A stretch of 64,000 nucleotides of DNA, taken from the NCBI RefSeq assembly GCF_018437265.1, contig NZ_JAAMFL010000008.1, positions 24,045 to 88,044 of the forward strand. The letters are read 5' to 3'. The notes beneath the pieces were generated by a model. That model had not been told where the DNA came from. It ran no database searches and saw nothing but the letters and a program-made list of their open reading frames with translations. The position numbers were made by a program, and so were the translations under genes. Each line of letters opens with the position of its first letter. The stretch's first letter is position 1. The stretch comes from Fructobacillus parabroussonetiae. GTDB lineage: Bacteria > Bacillota > Bacilli > Lactobacillales > Lactobacillaceae. This document shows positions 19,684 to 27,637 of the stretch, one piece after another.

Positions 19684-20193
19684 ATGGAAGAAAATTACAT
19701 CGCGCGCATGCGTGCAAAAGTCGGACACGAAGGCATGATTTTTAACTCGGCTTTCGGTGTCCTTTGGAATGAGAAACACGACGCCATTCTTTTGGAAAAA
19801 CGTGGTGACAGCAAGGTCGGTTATGGCTTTCCGGGAGGTTTCCTGGAATACGGCGAATCCCCAATGCAAGCTGTCGTGCGCGAATTCAAGGAAGAAACCA
19901 ACCTCGATGTTGAAGTCGTGCGCATGCTTGGTATGGCCACACACGTCAATCCAAAGAATTCTTGGGGTGATGAACAAGAAACCATTTCAATGGGCTTTGA
20001 AGTGAAGCTTGTTGACGGAAAATCCGCCGATCAACTAAAGGCTGATGGCGACGAGACATTAGCCGTTTCCTTCGTTCCAGTAAACCCTCGCCCAACCATG
20101 TTCGTACCGGCTGCCCAAAACACCTTAGAGCGAATCTTAACGATTAATGAAGAAAACGAACAACCCTGGCTCCGTGAACCAGCCAAAAAATAA
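19684..20193 (+). CDS. Nudix hydrolase
   Basis: A 169-residue pyrophosphohydrolase. The Nudix box is clear: GGFLEYGESPMQAVVREFKEE, followed by TNL, where Asn replaces the usual Gly of EEXG. The metal-binding REXXEE core is intact. It should cleave a nucleoside-diphosphate-linked substrate in the cytoplasm; substrate not predictable. ATG 19684 was chosen because AAAGGAACAACAGC stands in front; an in-frame ATG eight codons earlier would include that site. It is divergent from tgt and ends at its own terminator. Confidence 0.88.
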   Translation: MEENYIARMRAKVGHEGMIFNSAFGVLWNEKHDAILLEKRGDSKVGYGFPGGFLEYGESPMQAVVREFKEETNLDVEVVRMLGMATHVNPKNSWGDEQETISMGFEVKLVDGKSADQLKADGDETLAVSFVPVNPRPTMFVPAAQNTLERILTINEENEQPWLREPAKK

Positions 20194-20203
20194 TGATCAA
20201 AAA

Positions 20204-20227
20204 TAAACCAGCGCAAGCTGGTTTTTT
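20204..20227 (+). terminator. terminator of the Nudix gene
   Basis: AACCAGC-GCAA-GCTGGTTTTTT, 12 nt after the stop codon. Confidence 0.85.
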
Positions 20228-20282
20228 GATTGCGGGAGTAATCGTACATTCTCCTTTATTTTGTATAACATTTTAAAATAAC

Positions 20283-20310
20283 TTGTCAACTTTTTAAAAT
20301 ATGTTAATAT
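20283..20310 (+). promoter_or_regulatory. promoter of the untranslated RNA gene
   Basis: TTGTCA, 16 nt, TAATAT in an AT-rich stretch, followed by no ORF but by a structured segment and terminator. Confidence 0.65.
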
Positions 20311-20316
20311 GATGTT

Positions 20317-20535
20317 GTCGAAAACGTGACAGTACTTCCTAGTATTTCTGTCTACCAGTATCTCGATTTATTCTCTTTTCATCTGATTACAACGAAAACA
20401 ACTGGACCCAACCGTTCAGCATAATTTGGCCCCCGGTCTCATCAACCTGGGACATGAAACAAGTGATATTCCTAAAACTTTACCTGTAGTCAACCGAAAA
20501 ATGCTTTGATTTCAAGCTGTCACGAGAACCGACTA
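20317..20535 (+). ncRNA. candidate structured RNA, possibly 6S RNA
   Basis: About 219 nt lie between a good promoter and a strong terminator, with no plausible ORF. The ends pair: GTCG-aaaa-CGTGACAG (20317-20332) with CTGTCACG-agaac-CGAC (20517-20533), interrupted by an A-rich internal loop. Inside the 3' side sits a small GCTT(T)GA/TC.AAGC hairpin (about 20503-20517). A closing stem, a mainly single long rod and a small 3' hairpin in the centre fit 6S RNA, the RNA-polymerase regulator, and the length is right. RNase P RNA, tmRNA and SRP RNA signatures were not found. Identity is inference. Confidence 0.5.
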
Positions 20536-20558
20536 GAAACGACCGAGCGGTCGTTTTT
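20536..20558 (+). terminator. terminator of the structured RNA
   Basis: ACGACC-GAGC-GGTCGTTTTTG, directly after the closing stem of the candidate RNA. Confidence 0.8.
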
Positions 20559-20626
20559 GTTTTGATGACAAAGAGCTGATAAAGTATAAGTAGAAGTACT
20601 AATCTTTTAATGAATCGAGAAAAATA

Positions 20627-21367
20627 ATGATTACCATTCTTTACGGCTTTTTAATTGGTTGTTTTGTTACCCTCATTGGTGGTGGCGGAGCGACTTTTTA
20701 TCTGGGCGTGCTGACGAGCACCCTGGCGATGTCAACGGAAATGGCCGTTCCAACCTCCCTTTTCATCGCCGTCTTTGCGCTTTTTTCAGGATTTTTAACG
20801 CAGCTAAAGCTCAAAAACGTTGATTTAACCATCGGCAATCGCCTCATCTTAGTGGCCATCCCCGGCATTATCATCGGGACGGCAATCGCCAAGTTCATAC
20901 CAGTAACGGTTTATCGACCAGCTGTTGGTTCCTTGCTTACCTTTATGGGCTGCCTCGTGCTCTATAAGAATCTTTTCAAAAAGAAAAAGACCCAAGTGGT
21001 CAATGAACATTCCAAAGTCGCCCTGTTATTTGGTGCACTCGCTGGTTTGATGGTTGGTTTTGGCGGTCTTTCTGGCGGCTCAGCCGTCGTTGCTGGCTTG
21101 ACCATCATCGGTCTGCCAGCCGTCCGGGCAACGGGGACGACCACCTACATTCTTTGGGTGCTCGCCATTGTTGGCTTGGCAAGCCACCTTCTCGCCGGAT
21201 CGCCCATCTCCTGGACAGCTGGGCTTTTTCTCATGATAGGTGGCGTCTTGGGCTCCATCCTAACGCCACTCGTTCTTCGCCTTTTTGACCAAAAGAAATT
21301 AAACAAAGCGCTTTCGCCCTTTATCGGGCTAGTCATTATTTATTTTGGCCTGAATTTATTCTTTTAA
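20627..21367 (+). CDS. TauE/SafE (TSUP) family anion permease
   Basis: A 246-residue membrane protein with about 8 helices in two repeats, each beginning with a glycine-rich motif (LIGGGGATFYLG; GFGGLSGGSAVV), the layout of the sulfite exporter TauE/SafE family. These move sulfur-containing or other small organic anions across the cytoplasmic membrane. The substrate here is unknown. The ATG follows a weak GAGA site. It sits alone between two terminators and is not part of the aromatic operon. Confidence 0.85.
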   Translation: MITILYGFLIGCFVTLIGGGGATFYLGVLTSTLAMSTEMAVPTSLFIAVFALFSGFLTQLKLKNVDLTIGNRLILVAIPGIIIGTAIAKFIPVTVYRPAVGSLLTFMGCLVLYKNLFKKKKTQVVNEHSKVALLFGALAGLMVGFGGLSGGSAVVAGLTIIGLPAVRATGTTTYILWVLAIVGLASHLLAGSPISWTAGLFLMIGGVLGSILTPLVLRLFDQKKLNKALSPFIGLVIIYFGLNLFF

Positions 21368-21374
21368 TAAAAGT

Positions 21375-21402
21375 TCCGCTATCCCATTCGATAGCGTTTT
21401 TT
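21375..21402 (+). terminator. terminator of the TSUP gene
   Basis: CGCTATC-loop-GATAGCGTTTTTT just after the stop codon. Confidence 0.85.
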
Positions 21403-21446
21403 ATTAGATAATCACTGATTTTTATGAGTAAAAAATTAAAAAGTGC

Positions 21447-21476
21447 TTGTCAAAAATTCATTTCCGTGTTTTAATA
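21447..21476 (+). promoter_or_regulatory. promoter of the aromatic operon leader
   Basis: TTGTCA followed after 17-18 nt by TTTAAT/TTAATA, about 30 nt before the leader peptide start. Good -35, fair -10. Confidence 0.6.
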
Positions 21477-21505
21477 AAAACAACTTCAGGAAAGGAATTC
21501 CGAAC

Positions 21506-21565
21506 ATGAAATCAATCAACGTTACTATGATGAACCGTTATTACGGCTTTTATTACTTTAGATAG
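21506..21565 (+). CDS. Tyr/Phe-rich leader peptide of the aromatic operon
   Basis: A 19-codon ORF, MKSINVTMMNRYYGFYYFR, with a strong ribosome site (CAGGAAAGGAATTCCGAAC). Six of the last eight residues are Tyr or Phe (YYGFYYF), the end products of the operon that follows. This is the hallmark of ribosome-mediated attenuation, as in pheL and trpL of enteric bacteria. The stop codon's last base begins the first leader hairpin, so a ribosome stalled on the Tyr/Phe codons would sit against it. Confidence 0.8.
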   Translation: MKSINVTMMNRYYGFYYFR

Positions 21566-21736
21566 CACGTCCGGATTCGATGCGGACGTGCCGACACGTT
21601 CGCATCTAGGTAGTAAGAGTCATTTTTAACTTGGCTGACTAGGTGCACATCCTAGTCAGCGATTGATCAATTTGTTCTGGAATTTTTTTCCACACAATTC
21701 ATGAGCCGACTAGGGTTTCCCTAGTCGGCCTTTTTT
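21555..21736 (+). promoter_or_regulatory. transcription attenuator of the aromatic operon
   Basis: Segments in order: GCACGTCCG/CGGACGTGC (21565-21591) directly after the leader stop; ATCTAGGTAGTAA (21604-21616), able to pair back with the leader's last codons; GCTGACTAGG/CCTAGTCAGC (21634-21660); terminator GCCGACTAGGG/CCCTAGTCGGC plus T-run (21705-21736). CCTAGTCAGC (21651-21660) can pair instead with GCCGACTAGG (9 of 10 positions), which would destroy the terminator. These are classic mutually exclusive 1:2, 2:3 and 3:4 pairings. No T-box sequence is present. Confidence 0.75.
21705..21736 (+). terminator. attenuator terminator hairpin
   Basis: An 11-bp perfect stem with a 3-nt loop and CTTTTTT tail, 23 nt before the first structural gene. 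Confidence 0.85.
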
Positions 21737-21758
21737 ATTCAATAAAACAGGAGTTCTT

Positions 21759-23201
21759 ATGCAAATTAGCAACTTTCGTCTAAAATTCAGCCTTTTCCTG
21801 AACTACTTTGTTCACGGTTGTGGGCTGATCATTTTGACACAAAACCTGACACAACTTGCCAGTAACTGGCATTCAACACTAGCGACCGCTTCCTTTGTTC
21901 TTTCCGGTATTGGCATCGGCCGGCTAGCCGCTTACCTTTCCATGGGCTTCCTCTCCGACAAAGTCGGCCGTAAGAAAATTCTTCTCTTTGGGATGTTGTC
22001 TTACCTCATCTTCTTTATCGCCAGTCCAGTTAATGAGAGCATCCCAATCGCCTATGGTCTTTCGATTCTAGCCGGGATTGCCAATTCCGCCCTAGATTCA
22101 GCCGCTTACCCAATTCTTTCCGAGTTAAGGGGCAATCAAAAGGCCAACTCGGTTAGCTTAAAGGCCTTCATGTCTTCCGCGGAATTCATTCTTCCAGTCA
22201 TTGTCCTAACGGCCAATCAAGAAAATTGGTGGTTCGGACTTTCCTTCCTATTGCCAGCCGTTATTTTAATGGCCAACCTCATCAATGTGACCTTTTTGAC
22301 TTTCCCAAAGTCGGTAACTAAAGAGAATGAAAATATTCAAAAAGTTCAGCTGAACACTGGTAAGAAAGTGCTCGTCACGGCCGCCTTACTCCTATACGGT
22401 TATACATCCATGGCCGTCATGATCTGGTTTACCCAGTGGATTTCCATTTTTGCAAAAAACATCGACTTTGGTAATACCACGGCCCACCTTCTCCTTTCAC
22501 TCTACAGTCTTGGTTCGATTTCAGGGGTTTTGTTAACCTTAATTCTCCTTCGAATCAAGGCCGTTGCTAACCGCCTATTTCTTTTCCAAAACATCCTTTC
22601 CTTGCTCAGCCTCATCATCATTGCCTTCTCAACGCAAGAAAGTCTTTCCATGGTCGCCTGCTTCACCTTTGGCTTTTCCGCAGCAGCCGGCTTGATGCAA
22701 ATGGCCCTGGCCACCCTCCTTCGACTTTACCCGAAGAAAAAGGGACTCTTAACTGGCCTCTTCTTTTCCTTTGGTTCGCTGGCCTCCTTTACCGTCCCAC
22801 TCATCACTGGTTGGCTGGTGGCCCAAGGAAAGGCTAACCTGATGGTGGGCGACGTAATTGTGGCCCTTATTGGACTAGCCGCCGCACTCATTATCCAAGC
22901 TTTCTTTCCAAAAGAAGCACCATCGTTAAAAGAAGCCCGGAAAGTGATTGATCGAATCGATCATCAGCTGCTCCGCTTAGTCGAAAAACGTTTTCAAGCC
23001 GTCGATGCAGTCATTGCCCTTAAGCAAAAACAGGAACTACCGGTCTTGGATGCTTCAAGAGAGGAAAAAGTGCTCGAAAAGATTGCCAAAAACAGTCACA
23101 ACAAAGCACTCATTTCATATAACCAAGCCATCTGGCAGACAATGATGGCACAGTCCAGAGCCTATCAAAGAGCCAAAGCACACCATAACAACAAAGAATA
23201 A
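21759..23201 (+). CDS. MFS transporter fused to an AroQ-type chorismate mutase
   Basis: A 480-residue two-domain protein. Residues 1-385 are a 12-helix major-facilitator transporter with the loop motif GFLSDKVGRKK. Residues 390-475 align with the AroQ chorismate mutase fold and keep the catalytic set known from E. coli: R394, R411, K422, D431, R434, E435, S466 and Q470 (E. coli R11, R28, K39, D48, R51, E52, S84, Q88). The mutase turns chorismate into prephenate, feeding the tyrA and pheA-like genes in the same operon. The ATG follows ACAGGAGTTCTT. The frame is continuous through the junction, so this is a true fusion. The transported molecule is unknown; an aromatic intermediate or amino acid is a reasonable guess. 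Confidence 0.88.
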   Translation: MQISNFRLKFSLFLNYFVHGCGLIILTQNLTQLASNWHSTLATASFVLSGIGIGRLAAYLSMGFLSDKVGRKKILLFGMLSYLIFFIASPVNESIPIAYGLSILAGIANSALDSAAYPILSELRGNQKANSVSLKAFMSSAEFILPVIVLTANQENWWFGLSFLLPAVILMANLINVTFLTFPKSVTKENENIQKVQLNTGKKVLVTAALLLYGYTSMAVMIWFTQWISIFAKNIDFGNTTAHLLLSLYSLGSISGVLLTLILLRIKAVANRLFLFQNILSLLSLIIIAFSTQESLSMVACFTFGFSAAAGLMQMALATLLRLYPKKKGLLTGLFFSFGSLASFTVPLITGWLVAQGKANLMVGDVIVALIGLAAALIIQAFFPKEAPSLKEARKVIDRIDHQLLRLVEKRFQAVDAVIALKQKQELPVLDASREEKVLEKIAKNSHNKALISYNQAIWQTMMAQSRAYQRAKAHHNNKE

Positions 23202-23218
23202 AAACAAGAGGAAAAAAC

Positions 23219-24388
23219 ATGATCAATTACTTAACTGCAGGTGAATCACACGGTCCCGAATTATCCGGCATTTTGACTGGCATCCCCGCTGGTCTTCACT
23301 TAGACATCGATGAAATCAACGCCGCACTAGCCGCCCGCCAGGGTGGTTACGGTCGTGGTAACCGTCAAAAAATTGAACACGACCAAGTCATCATCACCGG
23401 CGGTGTTCGACACGGCGTGACTTTGGGCTCACCGATTGCATTAACCGTTAAAAACCGCGACCATGCCCAGTGGTCAAAAATCATGGATCCGGTTACTCCA
23501 GCCAATGCCGAGAACACCTTACGAGCCGTCTCCCGCCCCCGGCCTGGTCATGCCGACCTAGTCGGTGGGATGAAGTACGGCCACCGGGACATGCGAAACG
23601 TCTTGGAACGTTCATCAGCCCGTGAAACGGCCATGCAAGTAGCAGTTGGTAACATCTGCAAACAGGTCTTAGAAGCCCTGGGTGTTAAGATTGTCGGCCA
23701 CGTTGAATCGATTGGTGGCATCGAAGCTGCCGGTAATCTTTCAACAGACGTGACTACCATTGAAAAAAGTATCGAAGCCAACGACTTGCGCATTTTGGAC
23801 CAAGGGAAGGTCGCTGAAATTCACCAGCGAATCGACCAGGCCAAGCGCGATGGTGACACCCTTGGTGGGGTCATTCGCGTCGTTGCCGAAAACCTTCCCG
23901 CCGGCTTGGGTTCCTACACCTCCTGGGATACCAAGCTCGATGCCAAAGTCGCCGGCGCAGTCGTTGGTGTCAACGCCATGAAAGGCTGTGAAATTGGCGA
24001 CGGCTTTGAAAACGCCGTCCGACCAGGATCGCAGGTCATGAACGAAATCGACTGGGAAAAAGGCAAGGGCTTCACCCGTAACTCCGACCACTTGGGCGGC
24101 TTTGAAGGTGGCATGACAAACGGCATGCCCGTCATCGTCAAAGCAGCCATGAAACCAATTCCAACCCTATACAAGCCCCCCCAATCGGCTGACATCAACT
24201 CAAAGGAAATCAGGAAGGCAACGGTGGAGCGATCGGATACGACCGCCATCGTCCCCGCTTCCATTGTCATCGAAGCCGTTGTCGCCATCGAATTGGCCAA
24301 GGCCATCTGTGAGACTTTCGACGGTTCCCAGATGGACCGGTTAAAAAAGCAAGTTGCCGATTACCGAAACGAGTTGCTGAACTTCTAA
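23219..24388 (+). CDS. aroC: chorismate synthase
   Basis: A 389-residue FMN-dependent lyase making chorismate from EPSP, the last shikimate-pathway step. Signatures: GESHGPELS at the N-terminus, SRPRPGHADL, RSSARETA, and GFEGGMTNG. Length is normal. The ATG follows AAGAGGAAAAAAC, 17 nt after the fusion gene. It is second in the operon, so its product is made beside the chorismate mutase domain that consumes it. Confidence 0.97.
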   Translation: MINYLTAGESHGPELSGILTGIPAGLHLDIDEINAALAARQGGYGRGNRQKIEHDQVIITGGVRHGVTLGSPIALTVKNRDHAQWSKIMDPVTPANAENTLRAVSRPRPGHADLVGGMKYGHRDMRNVLERSSARETAMQVAVGNICKQVLEALGVKIVGHVESIGGIEAAGNLSTDVTTIEKSIEANDLRILDQGKVAEIHQRIDQAKRDGDTLGGVIRVVAENLPAGLGSYTSWDTKLDAKVAGAVVGVNAMKGCEIGDGFENAVRPGSQVMNEIDWEKGKGFTRNSDHLGGFEGGMTNGMPVIVKAAMKPIPTLYKPPQSADINSKEIRKATVERSDTTAIVPASIVIEAVVAIELAKAICETFDGSQMDRLKKQVADYRNELLNF

Positions 24389-24397
24389 GGAGTACTT

Positions 24398-25669
24398 ATG
24401 ACAATTCCGACTTTACAAGGAACCATTCAGGTTCCTGGTGATAAATCCATCTCCCACCGAGCCATTATCTTCGGTGCGATTGCAGAAGGCAAGACGACCG
24501 TTTCGAACTTTCTTCGTTCAAACGACTGTCTGGCCACCCTTCAGGCCTTTCGTCAGATGGGCGTCCACATTGAAGAAGAGGGCAAGCACCTGATCATCGA
24601 CGGTGTCGGTATGCAGGGCTTAAAAGAAAGCCAAGAGCCGCTAAACATGCAAAACTCTGGGACATCCACCCGCTTGCTAGCCGGGCTCTTGGCCGGCCAG
24701 CTCTTCGACAGTCAACTATTGGGCGATGCCTCCTTGTCAAAGCGCCCGATGGGCCGTGTCATCACGCCACTTTCTCAAATGAACGGCAGGATGATGGCCA
24801 CAGACGGCCACTTGCCAATGGTAATCAATGGCGAGGTTCTCCATGGCATCCACTACCGCCTGCCAATCGCCTCGGCTCAGGTCAAGTCGGCCATCATTTT
24901 GGCAGCCCTGACCGCACAGTCGGACACGACAATTGAAGAACCCCTGCCCTCCCGCGACCACAGCGAAAAGATGCTCAAGCTCTTCTCTCCTGAGTCCATC
25001 GATAAGAAGAACCATTTGATTACCATTCATCCCGGTCACCCACTCACTGGTCAGCAAATCGAAGTCCCCGCCGACATTTCCTCGGCCGCCTTCTTCCTGG
25101 TCGCTGCTGCCATTGTGCCGGGTTCTGAGGTCACCATCGAACGCGTTGGTCTCAACCCAACCCGTGACGGCATCATTCGTGTCTTGCAAGAAATGGGGGC
25201 TGATTTAACAATCGAAGGCATCGACCAGCCTGGCGAACCCATGGCCAACTTAACCGTCAAAGCTGGGCCTCTCAAGCCTTTTCATATAAAAGAAGCAGAC
25301 ATCCCCGCCCTCGTTGATGAAATTCCGGTATTAGCCCTTCTAGCAACGGCGGCTGACGGGGTTTCTACCATCTCTGGTGCACAAGAGCTTCGAGTTAAGG
25401 AATCGGACCGTCTGACCGCCATCCGCTCGGAATTAGGAAAGCTCGGCGCTGCCATCGAAGAAAAACCGGATGGCCTGATTATCACCGGTGGCCGACCATT
25501 GCAAGTTCAAAACGCAGCACTCGACTCCTTTGGTGATCACCGGATTGCCATGACCTTACAAGTCGCTTCCCTGCTGGTTGACCAAACCGTCACCATCAAA
25601 GATGCCGACTGCATGGCTGTCTCCTACCCGACTTTTACAAGCGATTTGCACACACTCATAAAGGAATAA
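24398..25669 (+). CDS. aroA: 3-phosphoshikimate 1-carboxyvinyltransferase (EPSP synthase)
   Basis: A 423-residue enzyme joining PEP to shikimate-3-phosphate. Family motifs are intact: PGDKSISHRA (residues 13-22), MQNSGTSTRLLAG, DEIPVLALLA and ELRVKESDRL. It begins 9 nt after aroC behind AAGGAGTACTT. It is related in fold to MurA, but the phosphoshikimate motifs separate the two. It is the third gene of the aromatic operon. Confidence 0.97.
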   Translation: MTIPTLQGTIQVPGDKSISHRAIIFGAIAEGKTTVSNFLRSNDCLATLQAFRQMGVHIEEEGKHLIIDGVGMQGLKESQEPLNMQNSGTSTRLLAGLLAGQLFDSQLLGDASLSKRPMGRVITPLSQMNGRMMATDGHLPMVINGEVLHGIHYRLPIASAQVKSAIILAALTAQSDTTIEEPLPSRDHSEKMLKLFSPESIDKKNHLITIHPGHPLTGQQIEVPADISSAAFFLVAAAIVPGSEVTIERVGLNPTRDGIIRVLQEMGADLTIEGIDQPGEPMANLTVKAGPLKPFHIKEADIPALVDEIPVLALLATAADGVSTISGAQELRVKESDRLTAIRSELGKLGAAIEEKPDGLIITGGRPLQVQNAALDSFGDHRIAMTLQVASLLVDQTVTIKDADCMAVSYPTFTSDLHTLIKE

Positions 25670-25672
25670 CTC

Positions 25673-26527
25673 ATGACCACTGTCTTTATCGACGGGCTGG
25701 GGCTGATTGGCGCTAGCCTGGCAACTTTCATCAAGAAAAACCATCCAACGACACGCATCATCGCCAACGATTTGAATCCCGAAAACTTGCTTTATATGAA
25801 AGAGCAGGGCGTATTGGATGCTGCCAGTTCCTTTGAAGACGGTGCGAAAAACGCGGACATCATCCTCTTGGCTTCACCCGTCGCGGCCATCTGCCTGCGG
25901 CTAAAAGAACTGGCCGACCTTTCCTTAAAAGACAACGTGCTCGTCTCAGACGTCGGTTCGTCCAAAGTCCAAATCGAAGAAAGCGCCCAGGCCCTAATGG
26001 CAAAGGGCGTCGCCTTTTTGGCCGGTCACCCGATGGCCGGCTCGCACTTAACCGGCGCCAAAAACGTGGATACAAAACGATTGGTCAACCACACCTACTT
26101 CTTAATTCAAGAAAACAGCAGTCAAGAACAGCTGAGCAGCTTTCAAAATCTGCTGTCAGCGGCTAACTTTGACTTTCGCCTTGTGGATGCGGCCAGTCAC
26201 GATCAAATCGTCGCCGCCTCCTCTCATTTGCCACACATGGTCGCCTTTGCGCTCGCTTCCACGGTTAACAAGGCCCGCGAAGCCTCAGCTGTTGACTGGG
26301 GCAAGCCGGCCGCCGGTTTTCTCGATGCCACCCGAATCGCCAAAGCCGACGCCACGATGTGGACCAGCGTCTTCTTGTCCAACCCCCAACAGATCTTAGC
26401 CTCGCTCGACGACTTTGAAAAGGAAATTGGCCGGTTAAAGCAGGCCATTGCGGATCAAAACGCCGATGCATTATTCAAGGATTTAACGACGGCTCAGGCA
26501 GCCCGCCGCCAAATGGAAAAGGAGTAA
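25673..26527 (+). CDS. tyrA: prephenate dehydrogenase
   Basis: A 284-residue NAD-dependent oxidative decarboxylase that makes 4-hydroxyphenylpyruvate, the tyrosine precursor. N-terminal dinucleotide fold GLGLIGASLA (residues 9-18), active-site GHPMAGSH, and the helical C-terminal dimerisation region. No ACT domain is attached, so feedback by tyrosine through ACT is not expected. It starts 3 nt after aroA. It uses prephenate made by the fusion mutase. Confidence 0.94.
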   Translation: MTTVFIDGLGLIGASLATFIKKNHPTTRIIANDLNPENLLYMKEQGVLDAASSFEDGAKNADIILLASPVAAICLRLKELADLSLKDNVLVSDVGSSKVQIEESAQALMAKGVAFLAGHPMAGSHLTGAKNVDTKRLVNHTYFLIQENSSQEQLSSFQNLLSAANFDFRLVDAASHDQIVAASSHLPHMVAFALASTVNKAREASAVDWGKPAAGFLDATRIAKADATMWTSVFLSNPQQILASLDDFEKEIGRLKQAIADQNADALFKDLTTAQAARRQMEKE

Positions 26528-26530
26528 CAG

Positions 26531-27043
26531 ATGAAAAATCCAATACTGATTGGCTTCATGGGCGCCGGAAAGACAACCGTCGGCACCACCCTTGCCAAAG
26601 TCTTAGGGCAACCCTTCTATGACCTAGACGATGCCATCGAAAAACACTTGGGTCAAAGCATCCCTTCTTACTTCAACGAAAAGGGGGAAAGCGCCTTTCG
26701 ACAAGTGGAAAAGGAGTTGTTAGCCCGGCACTTATCCACGGATAATGTCTTAGCAACTGGCGGGGGCACGGCCTGCCAAGTGGTCAATCAAGCACTCTTG
26801 CGGGCAGACAAGCGTCCGGTCGTTTGGCTACAGGCCTCTGACAAAACCACGCTAGAAAACCTCTCAGCCGAAGATTGGCAAAAACGCCCCATCCTAGCTG
26901 ATAAGACAGCCGAAGACCTAAGCAAACTCAAGGCTTCCCGGGAAGTCTTCTACCGAAAAACCGCTGATATCATCGTCAACGTCGACCAAAAGACACCCGA
27001 AACCATCGCAGAAGAGATTATCGACCGTCTTCAAAACGCTTGA
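26531..27043 (+). CDS. aroK: shikimate kinase
   Basis: A 170-residue P-loop kinase phosphorylating shikimate. Walker A GFMGAGKTT (residues 8-16), shikimate-binding DLDDAIE and FR..E, and the GGG motif (TGGGTA) are present. It begins 3 nt after tyrA behind AAAAGGAGTAACAG. Genes for the earlier steps (aroF/B/D/E) are not in this window. Confidence 0.95.
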   Translation: MKNPILIGFMGAGKTTVGTTLAKVLGQPFYDLDDAIEKHLGQSIPSYFNEKGESAFRQVEKELLARHLSTDNVLATGGGTACQVVNQALLRADKRPVVWLQASDKTTLENLSAEDWQKRPILADKTAEDLSKLKASREVFYRKTADIIVNVDQKTPETIAEEIIDRLQNA

Positions 27044-27062
27044 TAAAGGAAAGGACTCGCAT

Positions 27063-27608
27063 ATGGCCATACTCCACACACTGGGTCCAGCTGAAACCGA
27101 TGCCAATTTAGTTGCTAACCATCTAAAGGATGAAGACCCCCACTATCAGAACGTAACCATTCAGCTACACCCTGATTTTGCTTCGATTTATGCGCAGCTA
27201 ACGCAGTACCGAGGTGACTACTTTCTGGTGCCGGTTGGCTATCAAGGACCTGCTGGTGACAGCTGGACCAGCCAGCACTACGCCCATTGGCAAGAACTAA
27301 CCATTCAAAAGACCTGGGCGGCACCGACCATGGAAATGCTTTTAGTTGAAAACACCGAACAAAAAAATGGCAAAGCCGTCAGCCACAAAACAACCACGGC
27401 CCTTCTTCAAGACTTTGCCAAACAAGAACAGCGCAGCCTGACGATCGACTATGTCCCCGCCAAGCCACTGGCTGCTGATGCTTTTTTAAAAGGGCTGCAC
27501 CAATACGCCATCTTCAGTCAAAACGCCGAACAAAAACTGCAGGCAAAACATCAAATCATTGCCCGTTTCCAACCAGAAATGATTTGGTGCCTCTATCAAA
27601 TCAAATAA
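27063..27608 (+). CDS. short prephenate-dehydratase-like protein
   Basis: A 181-residue protein, last in the aromatic operon, start behind AAAGGAAAGGACTCGCAT. The opening ILHTLGPAETDANLVANH resembles prephenate dehydratase (usual LGPxGTFS), and position argues for phenylpyruvate synthesis. But it is about 100 residues short, has no ACT regulatory domain, and the catalytic Thr-Arg-Phe motif of PheA is not visible. Alternatives: a minimal divergent dehydratase, or a relative of BacA-type prephenate decarboxylases, which share the fold. The substrate prephenate is a good inference from context; the reaction is not settled. Confidence 0.55.
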   Translation: MAILHTLGPAETDANLVANHLKDEDPHYQNVTIQLHPDFASIYAQLTQYRGDYFLVPVGYQGPAGDSWTSQHYAHWQELTIQKTWAAPTMEMLLVENTEQKNGKAVSHKTTTALLQDFAKQEQRSLTIDYVPAKPLAADAFLKGLHQYAIFSQNAEQKLQAKHQIIARFQPEMIWCLYQIK

Positions 27609-27637
27609 AAAAGCGAACGCCAAGCGTTCGCTTTTTT
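27606..27637. terminator. bidirectional terminator after the aromatic operon
   Basis: GCGAACGC-CAA-GCGTTCGC flanked by six A and six T. It serves the aromatic operon and the converging small gene on the other strand. Confidence 0.88.

Noticed and set aside
20317..20535. RNase P RNA, tmRNA or SRP RNA
   Set aside because: Their conserved core sequences were looked for and not found.
21403..21758. T-box riboswitch ahead of the aromatic operon
   Set aside because: No TGGTACCGCGG element; the leader peptide and alternate hairpins explain the region better.
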